From the NCBI RefSeq assembly GCF_051014685.1, contig NW_027478598.1:682001-746000 (forward strand): 64,000 bases of DNA. The letters run 5' to 3'. Both the position numbers and the translations under genes were made by a program. This DNA is from Ptiloglossa arizonensis. Taxonomy: Eukaryota; Arthropoda; Insecta; Hymenoptera; Colletidae. This document shows positions 45,201 to 60,270 of the stretch, piece after piece (the stretch's first letter is position 1; each line of letters begins with the position of its first letter). The notes below the pieces were generated by a model. It searched no databases and was not told the origin of the DNA. It worked only from the letters and a program-made list of their open reading frames with translations.

Positions 45201-45970
45201 ATACGTGATACGTTATACGTTATACGTTATACGTTATAGGTTGTACGATATACGTTATATGTAATATGTAATATGTTATACGTTATACGCTATACGTTAT
45301 ACGTTACACGTTGTACGTTATACGTTATGCGTTATACGTTATGCGTTATACGTTATACGCTATACGTTATGCGTTATAGGTCATACCTTATACGTGATAC
45401 GTCATACGTTATACGTTATACGTGATACGTTATACGTTATACGTTATACGTTATACGTTGTACGTTATACGTTATATGTAATATGTAATATGTTATACGT
45501 TATACGCTATACGTTATACGTTACACGTTGTACTTTATACGTTATGCGTTATACGTTATGCGTTATACGTTATTCGTTATACGTTATACGTTATACGTTA
45601 TACGTTATACGTTATACGTTATACGTTATACGTTATTCGTTATACGTTATACGTAATACGTTATACGTTATACGTTATACGTTATACGTTATACGTTATA
45701 CGTTAAACGTTATACGTTATACGTTATACGTTATACGATATACGTTATACGTTATACGTTGTACGTTATGCGTTATACGTTATACGTCATACGTTATGCG
45801 TTATACGTTATACGTTATACGTTATACGTTATACGTTTGACGTTATACGTTATACGGTATACGTTATGCCTTATACGTTATACGTTATACGTTATACGTT
45901 ATACGTTATATGATATACGTTATACGTTATACGTTATACGTTATACGTTATACGTTATACGTTATACGTT
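36240..45970 (+). repeat. 11-kb higher-order repeat, copy 2 (about 9.75 kb)
   Basis: This follows copy 1 directly in the same orientation. It matches 25.2-30.6 kb at an offset of 11,053 bp and 31.4-36.2 kb at 9,751 bp. Divergence begins just after 45,969 (matching 36,218), where copy 2 continues with units like those at about 27.2-27.6 kb and 38.2-38.6 kb rather than starting a third copy. I could not find a substitution between the copies in the segments I compared closely, but I could not align every base. Confidence 0.88.
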
Positions 45971-48900
45971 ATACGTTATACGTTAAACGTTATACGTTAT
46001 ACGTTACACGTTATACGATATACGTTATACGTTATACGTTGTACGTTATACGTTATACGTTATACGTTATACGTTATACGTTATACGTTATACGTTAAAC
46101 GTTATACGTTATACGTTATGCGTTATAAGTTATACGTTATACGTTATGCGTTATACGTTATACGTTATACGTTATACGTTATACGTTATACGTTATACGT
46201 TAAACGTTATACGTTATACGTTATACGTTATACGATATACGTTATACGTTATACGTTGTACGTTATACGTTATACGTTATACGTTATACGTTATACGTTA
46301 TACGTTATACGTTATACGTTATACGTTAAACGTTATACGTTATACGTTAGACGTTATACGTTATACGTTATACGTTGTACGTTATACTTTATATGTAATA
46401 TGTAATACGTTATACGTTATACGCTATACGTTATACGTTACACGTTATACGTTATGCGTTATGCATTATACGTTATGCGTTATACGTTATACGTTATACG
46501 TTATACGTTATACGTTATACGTTATACGTTATACGTTATACGTTGTACGTTATACGTTATATGTAATATGTAATATGTTATACGTTATACGCTATACGTT
46601 ATACGTTACACGTTGTACGTTATACGTTATGCGTTATACGTTATGCGTTATACGTTATACGTTATACGTTATACGTTATACGTTATACGTTATACGTTAA
46701 ACGTTATACGTTATACGTTATTCGTTATACGATATACGTTATACGTTATACGTTATACGTTGTACGTTATACGTTATATGTAATATGTAATACGTTATAC
46801 GTTATACGTTAAACGTTAGACGTTATGCGTTAGACGTTATACGTTATACGTTATACGTTGTACGTTATACTTTATATGTAATATGTAATACGTTATACGT
46901 TATACGCTATACGTTATACGTTACACGTTATACGTTATGCGTTATGCATTATACGTTATGCGTTATACGTTATACGTTATACGTTATACGTTATACGTTA
47001 TACGTTATACGTTATACGTTATACGTTGTACGTTATACGTTATATGTAATATGTAATATGTTATACGTTATACGCTATACGTTATACGTTACACGTTGTA
47101 CGTTATACGTTATGCGTTATACGTTATGCGTTATACGTTATACGTTATACGTTATACGTTATACGTTATACGTTATACGTTATACGTTATTCGTTATACG
47201 TTATACGTAATACGTTATACGTTATACGTTATACGTTATACGTTATACGTTATACGTTAAACGTTATACGTTATACGTTATACGTTATACGATATACGTT
47301 ATACGTTATACGTTATACGTTATGCGTTATACGCTATACGTTATGCGTTATAGGTCATACCTTATACGTGATACGTCATACGTTATACGTTATACGTGAT
47401 ACGTTATACGTTATACGTTATACGTTATAGGTTGTACGTTATACGTTATATGTAATATGTAATATGTTATACGTTATACGCTATACGTTATACGTTACAC
47501 GTTGTACGTTATACGTTATGCGTTATACGTTATGCGTTATACGTTATACGCTATACGTTATGCGTTATAGGTCATACCTTATACGTGATACGTCATACGT
47601 TATACGTTATACGTTATACGTTATACGTTATACGTTATACGTTATGCGTTATACGTTATGCGTTATACGTTATACGTTATACGTTATACGTTATACGTTA
47701 TACGTTATACGTTATACGTTATACGTTATTCGTTATACGTTATACGTAATACGTTATACGTTATACGTTATACGTTATACGTTATACGTTATACGTTAAA
47801 CGTTATACGTTATACGTTATACGTTATACGATATACGTTATACGTTATACGTTGTACGTTATACGTTATACGTTATACGTTATACGTTATACGTTATACG
47901 TTATACGTTAAACGTTATACGTTGTACGTTATGCGTTATACGTTATACGTCATACGTTATGCGTTATACGTTATACGTTATACGTTATACGTTATACGTT
48001 GTACGTTATACGTTATATGTAATATGTAATATGTTATACGTTATACGCTATAGGTTATACGTTACACGTTGTACTTTATACGTTATGCGTTATACGTTAT
48101 GCGTTATACGTTATACGTTATACGTTATACGTTATACGTTATACGTTATACGTTATACGTTATACGTTATACGTTGTACGTTATACTTTATATGTAATAT
48201 GTAATACGTTATACGTTATACGCTATACGTTATACGTTACACGTTATACGTTATGCGTTATGCATTATACGTTATGCGTTATACGTTATACGTTATACGT
48301 TATACGTTATACGTTATACGTTATACGTTATACGTTGTACGTTATACGTTATATGTAATATGTAATACGTTATACGTTATACGCTATACGTTATACGTTA
48401 CACGTTATACGTTATACGTTATGCGTTATAAGTTATGCGTTATACGTTATACGTTATACGTTGTACGTTATACGTTATATGTAATATGTAATATGTTATA
48501 CGTTATACGCTATACGTTATACGTTATACGTGATACGTTATACGTTATACGTTATACGTTATAGGTTGTACGTTATACGTTATATGTAATATGTAATATG
48601 TTATACGTTATACGCTATACGTTATACGTTACACGTTGTACGTTATACGTTATGCGTTATACGTTATGCGTTATACGTTATGCGTTATACGTTATACGTT
48701 ATACGTTATGCGTTATACGTTATACGTTATACGTTATACGTTATACGTTTGACGTTATACGTTATACGGTATACGTATGCCTTATACGTTATACCTTATA
48801 CGTTACACGTTATACGTTAAACGTTATACGTTATACGTTATACGTTATACGATATACGTTATACGTTATACGTTGTACGTTATACGTTATACGTTATACG

Positions 48901-50090
48901 TTATACGTTATACGTTATACGTTATACGTTAAACGTTATACGTTATACGTTATGCGTTATACGTTATACGTTATACGTTATGCGTTATACGTTATACGTT
49001 ATACGTTATACGTTATACGTTATACGTTATGCGTTATACGCTATACGTTATGCGTTATAGGTCATACCTTATACGTGATACGTCATACGTTATACGTTAT
49101 ACGTGATACGTTATACGTTATACGTTATACGTTATACGTTGTACGTTATACGTTATATGTAATATGTAATATGTTATACGTTATACGTTATACGTTATAC
49201 GTTAAACGTTATACGTTGTACGTTATGCGTTATACGTTATACGTCATACGTTATGCGTTATACGTTATACGTTATACGTTATACGTTATACGTTATACGT
49301 TGTACGTTATACGTTATATGTAATATGTAATATGTTATACGTTATACGCTATACGTTATACGTTACACGTTGTACTTTATACGTTATGCGTTATACGTTA
49401 TGCGTTATACGTTATGCGTTATACGTTATACGTTATACGTTATACGTTATACGTTATACGTTATACGTTATACGTTGTACGTTATACTTTATATGTAATA
49501 TGTAATACGTTATACGTTATACGCTATACGTTATACGTTACACGTTGTACTTTATACGTTATGCGTTATACGTTATGCGTTATACGTTATACGTTATACG
49601 TTATACGTTATACGTTATACGTTATACGTTATACGTTAAACGTTATACGTTATACGTTATACGTTATACGATATACGTTATACGTTATACGTTATACGTT
49701 ATGCGTTATACGCTATACGTTATGCGTTATAGGTCATACCTTATACGTGATACGTCATACGTTATACGTTATACGTGATACGTTATACGTTATACGTTAT
49801 ACGTTATAGGTTGTACGTTATACGTTATATGTAATATGTAATATGTTATACGTTATACGCTATACGTTATACGTTACACGTTGTACGTTATACGTTATGC
49901 GTTATACGTTATGCGTTATACGTTATACGCTATACGTTATGCGTTATAGGTCATACCTTATACGTGATACGTCATACGTTATACGTTATACGTGATACGT
50001 TATACGTTATACGTTATACGTTATACGTTGTACGTTATACGTTATATGTAATATGTAATATGTTATACGTTATACGCTATACGTTATACG
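45970..50090 (+). repeat. Shuffled cassette region after the 11-kb repeat
   Basis: Cassettes A, B, C, D and F occur here in combinations seen elsewhere but with different spacing; for example two copies of cassette C lie about 215 bp apart near 47,357/47,572 and 49,737/49,953. The segment at about 47.6-49.07 kb recurs at 50.1-51.54 kb (landmarks 47,959 to 50,429; 48,253 to 50,723; 48,598 to 51,068) at 2,470 bp, which is 353 units minus the one base deleted at 48,777. Confidence 0.8.
48777..48782 (+). other. Single-base deletion in the unit register (4)
   Basis: In this copy of cassette D, TATACGT at 48,770-48,776 is followed by ATGCCT instead of TATGCCT. The register moves from 1 to 0 modulo 7 and stays there to the window end. 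It explains why the 2,470-bp offset (48,253 to 50,723) and the 7,335-bp offset (45,759 to 53,094) are each one base short of a multiple of 7. None of the other cassette D copies I looked at has it. Confidence 0.93.
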
Positions 50091-51900
50091 TTACACGTTG
50101 TACTTTATACGTTATGCGTTATACGTTATGCGTTATACGTTATACGTTATACGTTATACGTTATACGTTATACGTTATACGTTATACGTTATACGTTATT
50201 CGTTATACGTTATACGTAATACGTTATACGTTATACGTTATACGTTATACGTTATACGTTATACGTTAAACGTTATACGTTATACGTTATACGTTATACG
50301 ATATACGTTATACGTTATACGTTGTAGGTTATACGTTATACGTTATACGTTATACGTTATACGTTATACGTTATACGTTAAACGTTATACGTTGTACGTT
50401 ATGCGTTATACGTTATACGTCATACGTTATGCGTTATACGTTATACGTTATACGTTATACGTTATACGTTGTACGTTATACGTTATATGTAATATGTAAT
50501 ATGTTATACGTTATACGCTATACGTTATACGTTACACGTTGTACTTTATACGTTATGCGTTATACGTTATGCGTTATACGTTATACGTTATACGTTATAC
50601 GTTATACGTTATACGTTATACGTTATACGTTATACGTTATACGTTGTACGTTATACTTTATATGTAATATGTAATACGTTATACGTTATACGCTATACGT
50701 TATACGTTACACGTTATACGTTATGCGTTATGCATTATACGTTATGCGTTATACGTTATACGTTATACGTTATACGTTATACGTTATACGTTATACGTTA
50801 TACGTTGTACGTTATACGTTATATGTAATATGTAATACGTTATACGTTATACGCTATACGTTATACGTTACACGTTATACGTTATACGTTATGCGTTATA
50901 AGTTATGCGTTATACGTTATACGTTATACGTTGTACGTTATACGTTATATGTAATATGTAATATGTTATACGTTATACGCTATACGTTATACGTTATACG
51001 TGATACGTTATACGTTATACGTTATACGTTATAGGTTGTACGTTATACGTTATATGTAATATGTAATATGTTATACGTTATACGCTATACGTTATACGTT
51101 ACACGTTGTACGTTATACGTTATGCGTTATACGTTATGCGTTATACGTTATGCGTTATACGTTATACGTTATACGTTATGCGTTATACGTTATACGTTAT
51201 ACGTTATACGTTATACGTTTGACGTTATACGTTATACGGTATACGTCATGACTTATACGTTATACCTTATACGTTACACGTTATACGTTAAACGTTATAC
51301 GTTATACGTTATACGTTATACGATATACGTTATACGTTATACGTTGTACGTTATACGTTATACGTTATACGTTATACGTTATACGTTATACGTTATACGT
51401 TAAACGTTATACGTTATACGTTATGCGTTATACGTTATACGTTATACGTTATGCGTTATACGTTATACGTTATACGTTATACGTTATACGTTATACGTTA
51501 TGCGTTATACGCTATACGTTATGCGTTATAGGTCATACCTTATACGTGATACGTCATACGTTATACGTTATACGTGATACGTTATACGTTATACGTTATA
51601 CGTTATACGTTGTACGTTATACGTTATATGTAATATGTAATATGTTATACGTTATACGCTATACGTTATACGTTACACGTTGTACTTTATACGTTATGCG
51701 TTATACGTTATGCGTTATACGTTATACGTTATACGTTATACGTTATACGTTATACGTTATACGTTATACGTTATTCGTTATACGTTATACGTAATACGTT
51801 ATACGTTATACGTTATACGTTATACGTTATACGTTATACGTTAAACGTTATACGTTATACGTTATACGTTATACGATATACGTTATACGTTATACGTTGT
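50090..51900 (+). repeat. Second copy of the 47.6-49.07 kb segment, plus flank
   Basis: This matches the upstream segment at 2,470 bp with the intact 7-bp unit at the place of the upstream deletion. A private difference is ATGACTT for ATGCCTT in cassette D near 51,247. Cassettes C and A follow near 51,535 and 51,605. Confidence 0.78.
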
Positions 51901-54060
51901 ACGTTATACGTTATACGTTATACGTTATACGTTATACGTTATACGTTATACGTTAAACGTTATACGTTGTACGTTATGCGTTATACGTTATTCGTCATAC
52001 GTTATGCGTTATACGTTATACGTTATACGTTATACGTTATACGTTTGACGTTATACGTTATACGGTATACGTTATGCCTTATACGTTATACGTTATACGT
52101 TATACGTTATACGTTATATGATATACGTTATACGTTATACGTTATACGTTATACGTTATACGTTATACGTTATACGTTATACGTTAAACGTTATACGTTA
52201 TACGTTACACGTTATACGATATACGTTATACGTTATACGTTGTACGTTATACGTTATACGTTATACGTTATACGTTATACGTTATACGTTATACGTTATA
52301 CGTTAAACGTTATACGTTATACGTTATGCGTTATAAGTTATACGTTATACGTTATGCGTTATACGTTATACGTTATACGTTATACGTTATACGTTATACG
52401 TTTGACGTTATACGTTATACGGTATACGTTATGCCTTATACGTTATACGTTATACGTTATACGTTATACGTTATATGATATACGTTATACGTTATACGTT
52501 ATACGTTATACGTTATACGTTATACGTTATACGTTATACGTAATACGTTATACGTTAGACGTTATAGGTTATACGTAATACGTAATACGTTTTACGTTAT
52601 ACGTTACACGTTACACGTTATACGTTATACGTTATACGTTATACGTCACAAGTTATACGTTATACGTTATACGGTATACGTTATACGTTACAGGTTAAAC
52701 GTAATACGTTATACGTTATACGTTATGCGTTATACGTTATACGTTATACGTTATACGTTAGACGTTATAGGTTATACGTAATACGTAATACGTTTTACGT
52801 TATACGTTATACGTTACACGTTATACGTTATACGTTATACGTTATAAGTTATACGTTATACGTTATACGGTATACGTTATACGTTATACGTTATACGTTA
52901 TACGTTATACGTTATACGTTATACGTTATACGTTATACGTTATACGTTATACGTTATACGTTATACGTTAAACGTTATACGTTATACGTTATACGTTATA
53001 CGATATACGTTATACGTTATACGTTGTACGTTATACGTTATACGTTATACGTTATACGTTATACGTTATACGTTATACGTTAAACGTTATACGTTGTACG
53101 TTATGCGTTATACGTTATACGTCATACGTTATGCGTTATACGTTATACGTTATACGTTATACGTTATACGTTTGACGTTATACGTTATACGGTATACGTT
53201 ATGCCTTATACGTTATACGTTATACGTTATACGTTATACGTTATATGATATACGTTATACGTTATACGTTATACGTTATACGTTATACGTTATACGTTAT
53301 ACGTTATACGTTATACGTTAAACGTTATACGTTATACGTTACACGTTATACGATATACGTTATACGTTATACGTTGTACGTTATACGTTATACGTTATAC
53401 GTTATACGTTATACGTTATACGTTATACGTTAAACGCTATACGTTATACGTTATGCGTTATAAGTTATACGTTATACGTTATGCGTTATACGTTATACGT
53501 TATACGTTATACGTTATACGTTTGACGTTATACGTTATACGGTATACGTTATGCCTTATACGTTATACGTTATACGTTATACGTTATACGTTATATGATA
53601 TACGTTATACGTTATACGTTATACGTTATACGTTATACGTTATACGTTATACGTTATACGTAATACGTTATACGTTAGACGTTATAGGTTATACGTAATA
53701 CGTAATACGTTTTACGTTATACGTTATACGTTACACGTTATACGTTATACGTTATACGTTATAAGTTATACGTTATACGTTATACGGTATACGTTATACG
53801 TTATACGTTGGACGTTACAGGTTAAACGTAATACGTTATACGTTATACGTTATGCGTTATACGTTATACGTTATACGTTATACGTTATACGTTATACGTT
53901 ATACGTTATTCGTTATACGTTATACGTTATACGTTATACGTTATACGTTATACGTTATACGTTATACGTTATACGTTATACGTTATACGTTATACGTTAT
54001 ACGTAATACGTTATACGTTAGACGTTATAGGTTATACGTAATACGTAATACGTTTTACGT
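51900..54060 (+). repeat. 1,127-bp tandem duplication
   Basis: About 51.9-52.9 kb recurs at 53.0-54.05 kb with a constant offset of 1,127 bp (161 units): 51,967 to 53,094, 52,118 to 53,245, and a TATAAGT-containing stretch at 52,326 to 53,453. Small differences are seen, such as ATTCGTCATACG near 51,990 against ATACGTCATACG. The same segment also matches 45,759-46,118 at 7,335 bp. Confidence 0.82.
53676..53836 (+). repeat. Cassette E, exemplar (TAGACGT-TATAGGT to TGGACGT-TACAGGT)
   Basis: These 161 bp are 23 units: TAGACGT at 53676, TATAGGT at 53683, AATACGT at 53697 and 53704, TTTACGT at 53711, TACACGT at 53732, TATAAGT at 53760, TATACGG at 53781, TGGACGT at 53809, TACAGGT at 53816, TAAACGT at 53823 and AATACGT at 53830. 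The first half is found near 747, 7414, 14,505, 16,887, 17,115, 17,361, 19,636, 20,994, and often from 52.5 kb to the end; the TGGACGT-TACAGGT tail is rarer. I saw none between about 21.1 and 52.5 kb, so it is excluded from the 11-kb repeat. Confidence 0.84.
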
Positions 54061-54850
54061 TATACGTTATACGTTACACGTTATACGTTATACGTTATAC
54101 GTTACAAGTTATACGTTATACGTTATACGTTATACGTTATACGTTATACGTTATACGTTATACGTAATACGTTATACGTTAGACGTTATATGATATACGT
54201 TATACGTTATACGTTATACGTTATACGTTATACGTTATACGTTATACGTTATACGTAATACGTTATACGTTAGACGTTATAGGTTATACGTAATACGTAA
54301 TACGTTTTACGTTATACGTTATACGTTATACGTTATACGTTATACGTTATACGTTATACGTAATACGTTATACGTTAGACGTTATAGGTTATACGTAATA
54401 CGTAATACGTTTTACGTTATACGTTATACGTTACACGTTATACGTTATACGTTATACGTTACAAGTTATACGTTATACGTTATACGTTATACGTTATACG
54501 TTATACGTTATACGTTATACGTTATACGTAATACGTTATACGTTAGACGTTATAGGTTATACGTAATACGTAATACGTTTTACGTTATACGTTATACGTT
54601 ACACGTTATACGTTATACGTTATACGTTATAAGTTATACGTTATACGTTATACGGTATACGTTATACGTTATACGTTATACGTTATACGTTATACGTTAT
54701 ACGTTATACGTTATACGTTATACGTTATACGTTATACGTTATACGTTATACGTTATACGTTATACGTTATACGTTATACGTTATACGTTATACGTTATAC
54801 GTTATACGTTATACGTTATACGTTATACGTTATACGTTATACGTTATACG
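54060..54850 (+). repeat. Cassette E cluster and long pure tract
   Basis: Cassette E heads occur near 54,018, 54,267, 54,373 and 54,543, spaced only 100-250 bp apart, the densest run of this cassette. From about 54,658 to 54,850 the sequence is pure TATACGT. This forms the border to the 2.5-2.65 kb tandem repeat that follows. Confidence 0.78.
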
Positions 54851-56160
54851 TTATGCGTTATACGCTATACGTTATGCGTTATAGGTCATACCTTATACGT
54901 GATACGTCATACGTTATACGTTATACGTGATACGTTATACGTTATACGTTATATGTTATACGTTATACGTTATACGGTATACGTTATACGTTATACGTTA
55001 TACGTTATACGTTATACGTTATACGTTATACGTTATACGTTATACGTTATACGTTATACGTTATACGTTATACGTTATACGTTATACGTTATACGTTATA
55101 CGTTATTCGTTATACGTTATACGTTATACGTTATACGTTATACGTTATACGTTATACGTTATACGTTATACGTTATACGTTATACGTTATACGTTATACG
55201 TTATGCGTTATACGCTATACGTTATGCGTTATAGGTCATACCTTATACGTGATAAGTCATACGTTATACGTTATACGTGATACGTTATACGTTATACGTT
55301 ATACGTTATACGTTGTACGTTATACGTAAAACGTTAGACGTTATATGTTATACGTTATACGTTATACGTTGTACGTTATACGTTATATGTAATATGTAAT
55401 ACGTTATACGTTATACGTTAAACGTCAAACGTTATATGTTATACGTTATACGTTGTACGTTATACGTTATATGTAATATGTAATATGTAATACGTTATAC
55501 GTTATACGCTATACGTTATACGTTACACGTTATACGTTATACGTTATGCGTTATACGTTATGCGTTATACGTTATACGTTATACGTTATACGTTAGACGT
55601 TATAGGTTATACGTAATACGTAATACGTTTTACGATATACGTTTTACGTTACACGTTATACGTTATACGTTATACGTTATAAGTTATACGTTATACGTTA
55701 TACGGTATACGTTATACGTTATACGTTATACGTTGTACGTTATACGTTATACGTTATATGTAATATGTAATACGTTATACGTTATACGTTAAACGTTAGA
55801 CGTTATATGTTATACGTTATACGTTGTACGTTATACGTTATATGTAATATGTAATACGTTATAAGTTAGACGCTATACGTTATACGTTACACGTTATACG
55901 TTATACGTTATGCGTTATACGTTATGCGTTATACGTTATACGTTATATGTTATACGTTATACGTTATACGTTATACGTAATACGTTATACGTTATACGTT
56001 ACACGTTATACGTTATACGTTATACGTTGTACGTTATACGTTAAACGTTAGACGTTATATGTTATACGTTATACGTTATACGTTGTACGTTATACGTTAT
56101 ATGTAATATGTAATACGTTATACGTTATACGTTAAACGATAGACGTTATATGTTATACGT

Positions 56161-56216
56161 TATACGTTGTACGTTATACGTTATATGCAATATGTAATAC
56201 GTTCTACGTTATACGC
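56161..56216 (+). repeat. Cassette H, marker of the right-hand repeat
   Basis: Around 56,184 a TATATGC unit precedes AATATGT, AATACGT and a TCTACGT unit, then TATACGC. This TATATGC and TCTACGT combination occurs four times, near 56.18, 58.68, 61.32 and 63.97 kb, once per repeat, and I saw it nowhere else. Confidence 0.82.
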
Positions 56217-59200
56217 TATACGTTATACGTTACACGTTATACGTTATACGTTATGCGTTATACGTTATACGTTATACGTTATGCGTTATACGTTATACGT
56301 TATACGTTATACGTTATACGTTATACGTTATACGTTATACGTTATACGTTATACGTTAGACGTTATAGGTTATACGTAATACGTAATACGTTTTACGTTA
56401 TACGTTATACGTTACACGTTATACGTTATACGTTATACGTTATAAGTTATACGTTATACGTTATACGTTATACGTTATACGTTAGACGTTATAGGTTATA
56501 CGTTATACGTTATACGTTACACGTTATACGTTATACGTTATACGTTATAAGTTATACGTTATACGTTATACGGTATACGTTATACGTTATACGTTATACG
56601 TTATACGTTATACGTTATACGGTATACGTTATACGTTATACGTTGGACGTTACAGGTTAAACGTAATACGTTATACGTTATACGTTATGCGTTATACGTT
56701 ATACGTTATACGTTATACGTTAGACGTTATAGGTTATACGTAATACGTAATACGTTTTACGTTATACGTTATACGTTACACGTTATACGTTATACGTTAT
56801 ACGTTATAAGTTATACGTTATACGTTATACGGTATACGTTATACGTTATACGTTATACGTTATACGTTATACGTTATACGTTATACGTTATACGTTATAC
56901 GTTATACGTTATACGTTATACGTTATACGTTATACGTTATACGTTATACGTTATACGTTATACGTTATACGTTACACGTTATACGTTATACGTTATACGT
57001 TATACGTTATGCGTTATACGCTATACGTTATGCGTTATAGGTCATACCTTATACGTGATACGTCATACGTTATACGTTATACGTGATACGTTATACGTTA
57101 TACGTTATACGTTATACGTTATACGTTGTACGTTATACGTTATATGTAATATGTAATACGTTATACGTTATACGCTATACGTTATACATCACACGTTATA
57201 CGTTATACGTTATGCGTTATACGTTATGCGTTGTACGTTATACGTTATACGTTATACGTTATACGTTATACGTTATACGTTATACGTTATACGTTATACG
57301 TTATACGTTATACGTTATACGTTATACGTTATACGTTATACGTTATACGTTATACGTTAGACGTTATAGGTTATACGTAATACGTAATACGTTTTACGTT
57401 ATACGTTATACGTTACACGTTATACGTTATACGTTATACGTTATATGTTATACGTTATACGTTATACGGTATACGTTATACGTTATACGTTATACGTTAT
57501 ACGTTATACGTTATACGTTATACGTTATACGTTATACGTTATACGTTATACGTTATACGTTATACGTTATACGTTATACGTTATACGTTATACGTTATTC
57601 GTTATACGTTATACGTTATACGTTATACGTTATACGTTATACGTTATACGTTATACGTTATACGTTATACGTTATACGTTATACGTTATACGTTATGCGT
57701 TATACGCTATACGTTATGCGTTATAGGTCATACCTTATACGTGATAAGTCATACGTTATACGTTATACGTGATACGTTATACGTTATACGTTATACGTTA
57801 TACGTTGTACGTTATACGTAAAACGTTAGACGTTATATGTTATACGTTATACGTTATACGTTGTACGTTATACGTTATATGTAATATGTAATACGTTATA
57901 CGTTATACGTTAAACGTTAAACGTTATATGTTATACGTTATACGTTGTACGTTATACGTTATATGTAATATGTAATATGTAATACGTTATACGTTATACG
58001 CTATACGTTATACGTTACACGTTATACGTTATACGTTATGCGTTATACGTTATGCGTTATACGTTATACGTTATACGTTATACGTTAGACGTTATAGGTT
58101 ATACGTAATACGTAATACGTTTTACGATATACGTTTTACGTTACACGTTATACGTTATACGTTATACGTTATAAGTTATACGTTATACGTTATACGGTAT
58201 ACGTTATACGTTATACGTTATACGTTGTACGTTATACGTTATATGTAATATGTAATACGTTATACGTTATACGTTAAACGTTAGACGTTATATGTTATAC
58301 GTTATACGTTGTACGTTATACGTTATATGTAATATGTAATACGTTATAAGTTATACGCTATACGTTATACGTTACACGTTATACGTTATACGTTATGCGT
58401 TATACGTTATGCGTTATACGTTATACGTTATATGTTATACGTTATACGTTATACGTTATACGTTATACGTTATACGTTATACGTTATACGTTACACGTTA
58501 TACGTTATACGTTATACGTTGTACGTTATACGTTAAACGTTAGACGTTATATGTTATACGTTATACGTTATACGTTGTACGTTATACGTTATATGTAATA
58601 TGTAATACGTTATACGTTATACGTTAAACGTTAGACGTTATATGTTATACGTTATACGTTGTACGTTATACGTTATATGCAATATGTAATACGTTCTACG
58701 TTATACGCTATACGTTATACGTTACACGTTATACGTTATACGTTATGCGTTATACGTTATACGTTATACGTTATGCGTTATACGTTATACGTTATACGTT
58801 ATACGTTATACGTTATACGTTATACGTTATACGTTATACGTTATACGTTAGACGTTATAGGTTATACGTAATACGTAATACGTTTTACGTTATACGTTAT
58901 ACGTTACACGTTATACGTTATACGTTATACGTTATAAGTTATACGTTATACGTTATACGTTATACGTTATACGTTAGACGTTATAGGTTATACGTTATAC
59001 GTTATACGTTACACGTTATACGTTATACGTTATACGTTATAAGTTATACGTTATACGTTATACGGTATACGTTATACGTTATACGTTATACGTTATACGT
59101 TATACGTTATACGTTATACGTTATACGTTATACGTTATACGTTATACGTTATACGTTATACGTTATACGTTATACGTTATACGCTATACGTTATACGTTA

Positions 59201-60219
59201 TACGTTATACGTTATGCGTTATACGCTATACGTTATGCGTTATAGGTCATACCTTATACGTGATACGTCATACGTTATATCTTATACGTTATACGTTATG
59301 CGTTATACGTTATACGTTATACGTTATACGTTATACGTTTGACGTTATACGTTATACGGTATACATTATGCGTTATACGTTATACGTGATACGTTATACG
59401 TTATACGTTATACGTTATACGATATACGTTATGCGTTATACGCTATGCGTTATAGGATATACGTTATACGTTATACGTTATACGTTATACGTTATACGTT
59501 ATACGTTATACGTTATACGTTATACGATATACGTTATACGTTATACGTTATACGTTATGCGTTATACGCTATACGTTATGCGTTATAGGTCATACCTTAT
59601 ACGTGATACGTCATACGTTATACGTTATACATTATACGTTATACGTTATACGTTGTACGTTATACGTTATATGTAATATGTAATATGTTATACGTTATAC
59701 GCTATACGTTATACGTTACACGTTATACGTTATACGTTATGCGTTATACGTTATACGTTATACGTTAAACGTTATACGTTATACGTTATACGTTATACGA
59801 TATACGTTATACGTTATACGTTGTACGTTATACGTTATACGTTATACGTTATACATTATACGTTATACGTTATACGTTATACGTTATACGTTAAACGTTA
59901 TACGTTATACGTTATACGTTATACGATATACGTTATACGTTATACGTTGTACGTTATACGTTATACATTATACGTTATACGTTATACGTTATACGTTATA
60001 CGTTATACGTTATACGTTATACGTTAAACGTTATACGTTATACGTTATGCGTTATACGTTATACGTTATACGTTATGCGTTATACGTTATACGTTATACG
60101 TTATACGTTATACGTTTGACGTTATACATTATACGGTATACGTTATGCCTTATACGTTATACGTTATACGTTATACGTTATACGTTATACGATATACGTT
60201 ATACGTTATACGTTATACG

Positions 60220-60270
60220 TTATACGTTATACGTTATACGCTATACGTAATACTATATACGTTAGACGTT
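60220..60270 (+). repeat. AATACTA unit junction
   Basis: A TATACGC and TATACGT are followed by AATACTA (three changes) near 60,248, then TATACGT and a cassette E head (TAGACGT-TATAGGT). The same sequence is found near 62,894, 2,646 bp on. The divergent unit keeps the 7-bp register. Confidence 0.75.

Noticed and set aside
36240..45970. Calling the second 11-kb copy an assembly error
   Set aside because: It is possible, but the two copies differ by the 1,302-bp sub-repeat and are in register with flanks; without reads neither view can be settled, so it is listed as real with a caveat.
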